Assembly (NCBI GenBank): GCA_035506135.1
Contig: DATJPY010000011.1
Coordinates: 1-19,339 of the forward strand
Origin: DATJPY01 sp035506135
GTDB lineage: Bacteria; Myxococcota_A; UBA9160; PR03
Length of the DNA stretch: 19,339 nucleotides
Direction: 5' to 3'
The notes under the pieces are model-generated. The model was not told where the DNA came from. It saw nothing but the letters and a program-made list of their open reading frames with translations, and did not search any database. Shown piece by piece: positions 1 to 6,300 of this stretch. Position 1 is the first letter of the stretch; each line of letters begins with the position of its first letter. The translations under genes and the position numbers were made by a program.

Positions 1-644
1 GGGCCCGAGATCGCGAACAGGCCGACGAAGCCGGGGAGCTGGTCGATGCGCGCCGGCACGCGGTCGTTCGTGGGCAGGTAGCCCGGCTTGTTGTTGACGA
101 GTCCCGGCTGCAGCGTGACCGGAATCCGCGGGTCGAACACCGGCTCGAGCCTGATGCCGGTGTACTTGGCCAGGCCGGGCGAGCTCGGAAGGATCGGACC
201 CGAGTTGATGTCGCCGGTGTAGACCGAGCCGTCCCAGCCGTTGCGGCGGCCGTCGGTCTTGTAGCCCGGGAGCCTCTCGGGGTCGTTTCCGAAGGCATTG
301 GCGGAGGGGAAGATCCCGCAGGCCTGCGTCCACACGCAGTCGTAGCGGGCCTCCACGCGGATGTAGCTGTGCAGGACGTCGAACGGGCCCCAGCCGTTCG
401 GCGCCCAGTTCACGTCGGCCTGGATGTTGAGGACGTTGTACCACTGGGCGAGGTCGATGTTGTTCTCGACCGAGAGGTCCTTGCCGAGACCGCGGATCTG
501 CTCCTCGACGTCGCCGTGCACCTGCAGCTTGCCGTCGAAGAAGTCGAAGGCCGTCGCCGCCCGCGCGCCGGCGAGGGTCGCGAGCGCGGCCAGGGTCATC
601 GTCGTCGCTGCACGAATCCGGCGCCTTCTGAAACCCCCGCCCAT
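1..644 (-). CDS. DUF1302-like exported/outer-membrane protein, 5' part only (cut by window start)
   Basis: The minus strand is open from ATG at 644 to the window edge, giving 214 residues of a longer protein. The start is supported by a GGGAGGGG Shine-Dalgarno 3-4 nt upstream. The N-terminus has an arginine run (residues 6-9) and a hydrophobic stretch (about 12-29) ending ARAATA before FDFFDGKLQVHG, which fits a signal peptide. A second in-frame ATG (residue 16) is possible but would remove the positively charged region. The mature start and later blocks (LAQWYNVLNIQADVNW, FDVLHSYIRVEARYDC) resemble DUF1302-type proteins common in deltaproteobacterial genomes, which are predicted outer-membrane beta-barrels of unknown function. 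Cysteines 103 and 109 could form a disulfide. The gene lies downstream of topB on the same strand but has its own promoter. Family assignment comes from remembered sequence resemblance, so it is good but not certain. Confidence 0.82.
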   Translation of the reverse strand, partial: MGGGFRRRRIRAATTMTLAALATLAGARAATAFDFFDGKLQVHGDVEEQIRGLGKDLSVENNIDLAQWYNVLNIQADVNWAPNGWGPFDVLHSYIRVEARYDCVWTQACGIFPSANAFGNDPERLPGYKTDGRRNGWDGSVYTGDINSGPILPSSPGLAKYTGIRLEPVFDPRIPVTLQPGLVNNKPGYLPTNDRVPARIDQLPGFVGLFAISG

Positions 645-656
645 GACCCCTCCCGA

Positions 657-673
657 CCGCCTCGCCGAGGCGG
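657..673 (-). promoter_or_regulatory. 5'-UTR hairpin just before the Shine-Dalgarno of the DUF1302-like gene
   Basis: On the transcribed minus strand this reads CCGCCTC-GGC-GAGGCGG, a perfect 7-bp stem with a 3-nt loop, ending a few bases before the Shine-Dalgarno. Its last 15 bases occur again at 16085-16099 in front of the cyclase gene. It could affect translation or mRNA stability. A role is inference only. Confidence 0.45.
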
Positions 674-781
674 CCTCGCTTTCCCCCAAACGGACTCGGG
701 CGACCGGGCGGTCGGAGGCGGCGGCACCTTGTCAGTGGGCGCGAGTGCGCGCGAGCCTCTCCCCCGCACGGTGACGCGCGT

Positions 782-811
782 GTTATAACCCCGAAGGGTT
801 CTGGCTGACAA
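782..811 (-). promoter_or_regulatory. Predicted sigma70-type promoter of the DUF1302-like gene
   Basis: On the minus strand, TTGTCA (811-806) and TATAAC (787-782) are separated by 18 bp. Each box matches five of six consensus positions, which is conspicuous in such GC-rich DNA. The expected transcript would have a 5' leader of about 130 nt. The spacer contains the inverted repeat AACCC-CGAA-GGGTT (787-800), a possible operator. This is a prediction from sequence only. Confidence 0.5.
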
Positions 812-813
812 CG

Positions 814-831
814 AAAAATCGCGGGGTCGCG
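814..831 (-). terminator. Weak intrinsic-terminator-like element after topB
   Basis: On the minus strand CGCG-ACCC-CGCG is followed by ATTTTT, about 70 nt past the topB stop. The stem is only 4 bp of pure G/C, so it is a marginal intrinsic terminator. Its place between topB and the next promoter is what makes it plausible. Confidence 0.3.
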
Positions 832-899
832 GGTCGACAGAGGGATGCGACGCGCGCCGCGACGCCGCGATCGGCACCTGCGCGCGATCGCTGCGACGG

Positions 900-3737
900 C
901 TACTCGCTGGCGTCGCCGGGTGCCGTGGCTCGATTGCGCGAGCGGGCGCGCTTCGCGCTGGGCGCCCGCTTGGCCGCGTGGGAGCGCGCCTTGGCGGGCG
1001 ACTTCGCCGCGCGGGCGGGCTTCGCGGGAGGCTTCGCCGCGGGCTGCTTCGCGGGCGCGCGGAGCCGTCCGCGCTTCCGACCTTCGGCTTCCGCCACCGC
1101 GGCGACCTCGGCCGCGCCCGTCGGAGCCGCCTCGGCGGCGCCGTCACCGCCGCGGGCCGCCTTGGCGGGTCGCGGCGGGAACTCGAAGCCGTGGCGGCCG
1201 TTCTTCTTGAGCACCAGGGTCGCCGAGAAGGGGCGGCCGTAGCGCGACGTGAAGTCGGTGAGGAGCTCGCTGCGTCCCTGCGTCAGGTAGTGCAGCGCCT
1301 CCTCGCGGGTGATCTCGCGCTTGCACACCGTGCGCGGCAGCGTGAAGCCGCAGCTCTTCGGTCGCTCCGCGACCTGCGCCGCGCCCGCCTCGCCGGATCC
1401 GTTCGCGCCGCCGAGCTCGGCCTCCTTCAGCTTCCGCTCGCAGCTGAAGTGCGTCGGCGTCTCGACGATCTGGCACTCCTCCTCGAACGGGCACGAGCCC
1501 ACCGGCTCGGGATTCACCTCGTACTCCGGATCCTCCCGCACCGTGCCGTCTTCCCACGCCACCGGCCGCACCCGCACCACCCACTCGTCGCGATCGATCT
1601 CGAGGGCGGCCTGGTAGGTGCGGCCGTTCCGCGCCGTGAAGCCCTCTAGCGTCCCGGTCCTGCCGTCGCGCAGCAGGGTCTCGACCGTGCCGCGGTCGAG
1701 ATAGCGGCCCGAGGTGTCCTTCCAGATGCGGAGCGGGCAGTCCTCCTCGCGCGGTGGCTTCTCCTCGCAGCGGTAGAACCACGGACCCTCGACGACCGGC
1801 CGGCCGCAGCGCGGGCAGGTCCCGAGCGGGGGGTCGGCGGCGTAGAGATCCTCGTACTCGAAGGACTTGCCGCGCTCCACGATCTCGCGCGCGTAGTCCT
1901 TCATCTCCTCCATGAAGTCGGCGCCCGAGCGCTGGCCGTGCTCGACCTGGGTCAGATGGAACTCGATCTCGCCGGTGAGCCGCGCCGACGCCAGGCGGTC
2001 GATGTGCACGCGCCGCAGGATGTCGATCAGGCGGATGCCCTTCGCAGTCGGGCGCAGGACCCGGCCGATGCGGACGACGTAGCCCTTGGCGACCAGGTTT
2101 TCGATCACCTCGGCGCGCGTCGCCGGCGTGCCGAGCCCGCGGTCGTTCATGGCCGCGGCGTGGTCCTCGTCCTCCACCTGCTCGCCCGCGTTCTCCATCA
2201 GCGAGAGCAGGCGCGCCTCGGTGATCCGCGCCGACGGCTTGGTCTGCTCGGCGGAGAGCTCGACCGCGGTCGCCGAGACCGGGACGTCGCTCGCCTCGTT
2301 CGCGCCGGGCTGCAGCGGGGGCAGCGAGACCTCGTCCTCGCGCTCGCCCTCGACAACGGCCCGCCAGCCCGGCTCGACCAGCGTGCGCGCACGGCTGCGG
2401 AAGCGATGGCCGGCGACCGCGGTGACGCGTTCGACGCGCTCCCAGGTCGCGGCGGGGTGGAACGTCGCCAGGAAGCGGCGCGTCACCAGGTCGAACACCT
2501 TGCGGTCGTCGCCCGAGAGGCTCGCCCCCGGCAGCCGCCCGGTCGGGATGATCGCGAAGTGGTCGGAGACCTTGGAGTCGTCGAAGGTGCGGCCCTCGTT
2601 CTCGAGTCCGCTGCCGAGCAGCCGCGAGGCCGCCGCCGCGTAGTCCGCGATCGGATCGCCCGCCGCGTGCTTGCCGCGCCCGGCGCGCGAGAACGCATCG
2701 AGCACGCCGCGCACGGTCCCGCGATAGTCGCTCGGCAGGCAGCGCGAGTCGGTGCGCGGGTAGGTGAGCAGCTTGTGCGCCTCGTAGCAGCGCTGCGCGG
2801 CGGAGAGCGTGCGCCGCGCCGTCCACCCGAAGCGGCGGATCGCCTCGCGCTGCAGGCTGGTCAGATCGAAGAGCGTCGGAGCGGACTCTCGCGACGGCTT
2901 GCGCGTCTCCTCGGCGGTGCCGCGCTGCCCGGCCACGGCGGCCTCGATCGCGCGCGCCTGCGCCTCGTCGAACAGCCGGTCGTCGCGCGACTCGTCGTCC
3001 TCGGCCTCGCCGCGGGACGGATCGAACCAGGTGCCCGCGTAGGAGTGGCTCGGATGGGCGAACGTGCCCAGCACCCTCCAGTACGGCTTCGGGATGTGGG
3101 CGAGCACCTCGAGCTCGCGTTCGACGAGCAGGGCGAGCGTGGGGGTCTGCACCCGACCGGCCGACCAGGCCCCCTTCTCGCGGCGGCCCTTCAGCCGCTT
3201 GGTGAGGACGCGCGTCGCGTTCATCCCGATCAGCCAGTCGGTGAGGGCGCGGCACGCGGCCGCCGCCGCGAGCCCCTCGAGCTCGGTGCCCGGGCGCAGC
3301 CGGCCGAAGCCGTCGCGGATGGCGTCCTCGGTCATGGACTGCAGCCAGAGCCGGCGGATCGGCTTGTGGCTCCCGAAGTACTCGACGATCTCGCGGAAGA
3401 TCAGCTCGCCCTCGCGGCCGGCGTCGCACGCGTTCACGACCTGATCGACGTCGGGGCTCTCGAGCAGCTTCTTGATGAGGCGCACGCGGGCCGCCTGCCC
3501 CTGCTTCGGCTTGGTGCGGAACGTCTCGGGGATGATCGGCAGCGTGTCGAGCGTCCAGCGCTTGTAGGCGTCGTCGATCTCCTCGGGCTCGAGCAGCTCG
3601 AAGAGATGGCCCACCGCCCAGGTGAGATAGTGGGAGTCGCCCTCGAAGTAGCCGTCCTGCTCGCCGAAGCCTCCGAGCGCGCTCGCGATGTCGCGGGCGA
3701 CGCTCGGCTTCTCGGTGATGATCAGCGTCTTCGGCAC
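900..3737 (-). CDS. topB: DNA topoisomerase III (type IA) with zinc ribbons and a basic tail
   Basis: The protein has 945 residues from GTG at 3737. The family signature PKTLIITEKPSVARDIA begins at residue 2, and AGGGA lies 9 nt upstream. The TOPRIM domain has Glu9 and CDAGREGE (104-111). The catalytic tyrosine is Tyr326 in LLTYPRTDSR. The order of domains is TOPRIM (1-150), type IA core (about 155-600), a Cys4 ribbon (C641, C644, C657, C667), a second cysteine-containing repeat (about 745-830) and a Lys/Ala/Pro-rich tail (887-945). Type IA enzymes pass single strands through transient breaks to relax negative supercoils and decatenate DNA, often together with a RecQ helicase. No helicase gene is nearby. 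Length exceeds E. coli TopB (about 650) because of the C-terminal repeats and tail. The DxG form of the TOPRIM acidic motif is known in Bacillus and plasmid TopB. The upstream extension of the open frame to 4766 overlaps udp and is not coding. Confidence 0.95.
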   Translation of the reverse strand: MPKTLIITEKPSVARDIASALGGFGEQDGYFEGDSHYLTWAVGHLFELLEPEEIDDAYKRWTLDTLPIIPETFRTKPKQGQAARVRLIKKLLESPDVDQVVNACDAGREGELIFREIVEYFGSHKPIRRLWLQSMTEDAIRDGFGRLRPGTELEGLAAAAACRALTDWLIGMNATRVLTKRLKGRREKGAWSAGRVQTPTLALLVERELEVLAHIPKPYWRVLGTFAHPSHSYAGTWFDPSRGEAEDDESRDDRLFDEAQARAIEAAVAGQRGTAEETRKPSRESAPTLFDLTSLQREAIRRFGWTARRTLSAAQRCYEAHKLLTYPRTDSRCLPSDYRGTVRGVLDAFSRAGRGKHAAGDPIADYAAAASRLLGSGLENEGRTFDDSKVSDHFAIIPTGRLPGASLSGDDRKVFDLVTRRFLATFHPAATWERVERVTAVAGHRFRSRARTLVEPGWRAVVEGEREDEVSLPPLQPGANEASDVPVSATAVELSAEQTKPSARITEARLLSLMENAGEQVEDEDHAAAMNDRGLGTPATRAEVIENLVAKGYVVRIGRVLRPTAKGIRLIDILRRVHIDRLASARLTGEIEFHLTQVEHGQRSGADFMEEMKDYAREIVERGKSFEYEDLYAADPPLGTCPRCGRPVVEGPWFYRCEEKPPREEDCPLRIWKDTSGRYLDRGTVETLLRDGRTGTLEGFTARNGRTYQAALEIDRDEWVVRVRPVAWEDGTVREDPEYEVNPEPVGSCPFEEECQIVETPTHFSCERKLKEAELGGANGSGEAGAAQVAERPKSCGFTLPRTVCKREITREEALHYLTQGRSELLTDFTSRYGRPFSATLVLKKNGRHGFEFPPRPAKAARGGDGAAEAAPTGAAEVAAVAEAEGRKRGRLRAPAKQPAAKPPAKPARAAKSPAKARSHAAKRAPSAKRARSRNRATAPGDASE

Positions 3738-3778
3738 GGCGTCTGTTCCCTGGGGGATGGTCTCGGCGGGACCGCGCA

Positions 3779-3832
3779 CCCTTAGCCCGGCACCGCCGGC
3801 CTGACAACTTTGCGGATCCCAGCCACTTGTCA
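3779..3832. promoter_or_regulatory. Intergenic region with topB promoter candidate and inverted TTGTCA boxes
   Basis: The 258 bp between divergent topB and udp contain TGACAA (3802-3807) and TTGTCA (3827-3832), an inverted pair 19 bp apart. On the minus strand the first reads TTGTCA, the same -35-like hexamer as the DUF1302 promoter, 17 bp from a poor -10 (TAAGGG, 3784-3779). The plus-strand copy has no good -10 at the right distance. The pair may be a promoter element, an operator, or chance. No other gene is visible in this gap. Confidence 0.3.
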
Positions 3833-3960
3833 CGTCGCGCACCGAGCCGGCTGTCACGCGGCCGATCCCGGGGCGCCTCCATCGAGCCGGTCGGTCGCTG
3901 CCGGGAGAACTTGAGCGCCGGCGGGCGGCCGCGCCGATTCCTGCCGGGGGGCTGCCAGTT

Positions 3961-3993
3961 GCAGGAGCCCTCTCCCCTGCCCTACCTGGGAGA
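3961..3993 (+). promoter_or_regulatory. Possible Shine-Dalgarno-masking hairpin in the udp leader
   Basis: TCTCCC (3971-3976) can pair with GGGAGA (3988-3993), which contains the udp Shine-Dalgarno, over an 11-nt loop. GCAGG (3961-3965) can pair with CCTGC (3976-3980), and this alternative competes for the base at 3976 and the same region. The geometry would allow a translational switch, but both stems are short and in GC-rich DNA. Low confidence. Confidence 0.27.
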
Positions 3994-3995
3994 AC

Positions 3996-4799
3996 GTGAG
4001 TGCGGGCGAGGCGGACGGGACCGCGGCACAGCCCGTGACGGGCCTTCGGGCCGGCGACGTCGCCGAGCACGCCTTCCTGTGCGGCGACCCGGCGCGGGTC
4101 GGGCGCATCGCGGCCTCCTGGAAGGGCGCTCGCGAGGTCTGCGCCGTCCGCGAGTTCCGGGCCGTGACGGGAGAGTGGCGCGGGCTCCGGCTCACGGCCG
4201 CCTCGACCGGAGTGGGCGCGCCCGGCACCGCGCTCCTCGTCGAGGAGCTCGCCAAGGTCGGCGCGCGCACCCTGATCCGCGTGGGCAACAGCGGCGGGCT
4301 CGACCCCTCGCTGGCGCTCGGCGATCTCGTCGTCACCACCGGAGCGGTGCGCGACGACGGCACCAGCACGAGCTACGTCCGGCCCGAGTACCCGGCCGTG
4401 GCGGACTGGCGCGCGGTCGACGCGCTGTGCGCGGCGGCGCGCGCCGCGGGCGTGCGCTTCCGCGCCGGGGTCACCTGGTCGCTCGACGCCTTCTACGCGC
4501 GCAACGCCGTGCTCCGGGCCGACGGCTCGCTCGGGTCGATGAGCTACCGCGGCTACTGGACTGCGGCGCACGCCGAGCGGATCCGCGAGATGCAGGCCGC
4601 CGGCGTGCTCAACTGCGAGATGGAGGCGGGCGTCCTGCTCACGCTCGCGGGCCTCTTCGGCCTCCGCGCCGGCTGCCTCTGCGTGGTGTCGGACCGCACT
4701 CCGTGGCCGGGCCCCTCGGCGCTCGACCTCGACCGCAACATGGGCGCGGCCATCGAGGTCGCCCACGCCGCGATGGAGCGCCTCGCCGCAGACGACTGA
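3996..4799 (+). CDS. udp: Uridine phosphorylase-like nucleoside phosphorylase
   Basis: A 267-residue protein of the PNP/UDP phosphorylase family, which splits nucleosides with phosphate into base and (deoxy)ribose-1-phosphate in cytoplasmic salvage. Matches to E. coli Udp run through the whole length: GDPARV near the N-terminus (phosphate-binding loop), STGVGAPGTALLVEEL, RVGNSGG, GDLVVTTGAVRDDGTS, EYPAVADW, a DAFY motif and NCEMEAGVLLTL (ribose-binding EME). Length is close to the 253 residues of E. coli Udp. GTG at 3996 is chosen because GGGAG lies 5 nt upstream and the first family motif follows about 30 residues later. The gene is divergent from topB and convergent with the FG-GAP lipoprotein gene, so it is probably monocistronic. 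Uridine is the likeliest substrate by resemblance; another nucleoside cannot be excluded. Confidence 0.9.
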   Translation: MSAGEADGTAAQPVTGLRAGDVAEHAFLCGDPARVGRIAASWKGAREVCAVREFRAVTGEWRGLRLTAASTGVGAPGTALLVEELAKVGARTLIRVGNSGGLDPSLALGDLVVTTGAVRDDGTSTSYVRPEYPAVADWRAVDALCAAARAAGVRFRAGVTWSLDAFYARNAVLRADGSLGSMSYRGYWTAAHAERIREMQAAGVLNCEMEAGVLLTLAGLFGLRAGCLCVVSDRTPWPGPSALDLDRNMGAAIEVAHAAMERLAADD

Positions 4800-4814
4800 T
4801 CATCGGGACGGATC

Positions 4815-4922
4815 TCGCGGCTGGGGCGTGGCTGAGCGAGCTATCTGAGGGCGCAGGAGCTCGCGATCGGAGCGCATGCGACCGTGCCCGAAGCGGCGAG
4901 CGAAGCCGCGCCCCAGCCGCGA
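4815..4922. repeat. Long imperfect inverted repeat between convergent genes, possible bidirectional terminator
   Basis: The arm TCGCGGCTGGGGCG (4815-4828) is repeated exactly in inverse at 4909-4922. Pairing continues inward for five more pairs, one of them G-T, to 4833/4904. Inside lies a second perfect 7-bp hairpin, GCGAGCT (4836-4842) with AGCTCGC (4858-4864), and the palindrome CGCATGCG. It fills almost the whole gap between the udp stop (4799) and the lipoprotein stop (4930). There is no T-run, so it is not a classic intrinsic terminator. It may be a transcription-ending structure for both genes or a copy of a dispersed repeat. Confidence 0.6.
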
Positions 4923-4929
4923 AACCACT

Positions 4930-6237
4930 TCAGCGCAGGAGCTCCACCGGCACCGGCTCGATGTTGAAGGTGAACGCGGAGCCCGCGACCGGGCGCCGGT
5001 GGATCACCTCCTTCTCGAAGTGCCCGTCGCGCCAGACGTAGCGCCGCACCTCGCCCTGGTCGTCGCTCGCGACGTACAGCTCGTCGCGCCCGTCTCCATC
5101 GAGGTCGGCGAGCTTGGCCGCGTGCTCGAAGCCCGAGGAGTTGCGGTCGATCGAGGTGACCGTCCACGGCTGGTGCGGATCCGGGCCCGGACGCAGCAGC
5201 CAGAGCCCGCTCTTGAACCCGGCCGCGACCATCTCGCGCTTGCCGTCGCCGTCGATGTCGCCGGCGGTGAGGAAGCGGCACAGCCGGTCGTCGAGGGTCG
5301 CGATCACGACGCCTCCCTTCGGATCCGTGCCGGCGTCGTAGCGGCGGATCTCGACCGGCTCGGCGATGCGGATCTGGTCGCCGCTGCCCTCGGTCCGCGC
5401 CTCGACCGAGACGTACAGCTCGTCGCGCCCGTCGCCGTCGACGTCGCCGACCAGGATCTCCTTGGCGTGGCGGTCGCCGAGGTCGGCCACGACGGTGCGC
5501 CCCTCGCCGCGCCGGGGCACGTAGCGTGTCACAACGCCCTTCTGCGCCGTGCCGTCGAGGCGGTTCGGCTCGCTCGGCGTGGCGTAGACCTCGGGCACGC
5601 CGTCGCCGTCGAGGTCGCCGATCTCGATCTCGTGGACGAAGGTGTCCTTCTCGTGGTCGATCTCCTGGACCTCCCAGCCGCCACCGAGCTTCGGCCGCAC
5701 CGTCGCCACGACGCCCTGGTCGTGGGTCGCGACGGCCAGCGCGGGCCGGCCGTCGCCGAAGAGATCCGCCGCCTCGGCGTCGCGCATGCGGCTGAAGGCG
5801 CCGCCGAAGTCCTTCTCCCAGAGCGTCTCCGCCTGCCAGTGCCCGTCGCGCTTGCGCCAGAGCTTGAGCTTCGCGGCGGTGCCGCCGAGCGTCAGGATGC
5901 CGCCGTCGTACGCCATCGCCTTGTGGAAGACGTTGCTCTCAGGATCCTCGAGCACCTCGACCTGCCACTGCCCGCCGCGGCGCGTGAGGATCTCGAGCCG
6001 CGCCGGCCCGGGCTTCGGCAGCACCTTGCCCTCCGGCGAGACCTCGAACTGCGAGAGCGCGAGCAGGAGGCCGCGCGGCAGATCGGGGGGCTCGGCCGCG
6101 GGCTGCGGCTCCGCGGATCCGGCGGACGGTGCCGGAGCACTGGACGACGAAGGCGGCTTCGCGGCCTCCTGCCGGCCGCAGGCGAGGGCGGCGACGAGGC
6201 CGAGGGCGGCGGCGAGCGACACGATGCGGGCGGCCAT
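4930..6237 (-). CDS. FG-GAP/VCBS repeat lipoprotein, predicted beta-propeller
   Basis: A 435-residue protein from ATG at 6237, with AGGGAG 6 nt upstream. The N-terminus MAARIVSLAAALGLVAALAC is a lipoprotein-like signal with Cys20 as the likely lipidated residue, although the -3 to -1 residues (ALA) are not an ideal lipobox. A Ser/Pro/Ala-rich linker (21-55) follows. The rest carries FG-GAP calcium-binding loops: a degenerate DLFGDG (158-164) and exact DxDGDG at 208, 265, 327 and 378, each followed by a hydrophobic strand such as ELYVS. This is typical of integrin-alpha-like propellers anchored at the cell surface or in the periplasm. No enzymatic motif is visible. It stands alone, divergent from hisS, so context does not give a function. 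The open frame runs upstream to 7554 only as the antisense of hisS. Confidence 0.88.
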   Translation of the reverse strand: MAARIVSLAAALGLVAALACGRQEAAKPPSSSSAPAPSAGSAEPQPAAEPPDLPRGLLLALSQFEVSPEGKVLPKPGPARLEILTRRGGQWQVEVLEDPESNVFHKAMAYDGGILTLGGTAAKLKLWRKRDGHWQAETLWEKDFGGAFSRMRDAEAADLFGDGRPALAVATHDQGVVATVRPKLGGGWEVQEIDHEKDTFVHEIEIGDLDGDGVPEVYATPSEPNRLDGTAQKGVVTRYVPRRGEGRTVVADLGDRHAKEILVGDVDGDGRDELYVSVEARTEGSGDQIRIAEPVEIRRYDAGTDPKGGVVIATLDDRLCRFLTAGDIDGDGKREMVAAGFKSGLWLLRPGPDPHQPWTVTSIDRNSSGFEHAAKLADLDGDGRDELYVASDDQGEVRRYVWRDGHFEKEVIHRRPVAGSAFTFNIEPVPVELLR

Positions 6238-6300
6238 CGGGATCTCCCTGGGAGGCCGATCTTTGTAGCGTGGCCGATCCCGGAGCGGTAACGGTCCCGC
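6238..6300. promoter_or_regulatory. 63-bp divergent promoter region, lipoprotein gene / hisS
   Basis: Both genes must start transcription in or near this short gap. It contains the direct repeat GGCCGATC at 6254-6261 and 6272-6279. On the minus strand TACAAA is a fair -10 candidate, with a weak TTACCG 18 bp upstream. CTCC-CAG-GGAG around 6244-6254 could fold over the lipoprotein Shine-Dalgarno. For hisS the only GGAG lies about 15 nt before the ATG, which is far. No box is strong enough to call firmly. Confidence 0.3.

Noticed and set aside
1938..3785. 615-codon plus-strand open frame opposite topB
   Set aside because: Antisense shadow of a complete topoisomerase with TOPRIM and active-site tyrosine.
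3738..4766. N-terminal extension of the topoisomerase frame by over 340 codons
   Set aside because: It runs antisense through udp; TopB-family similarity begins exactly at the GTG at 3737.
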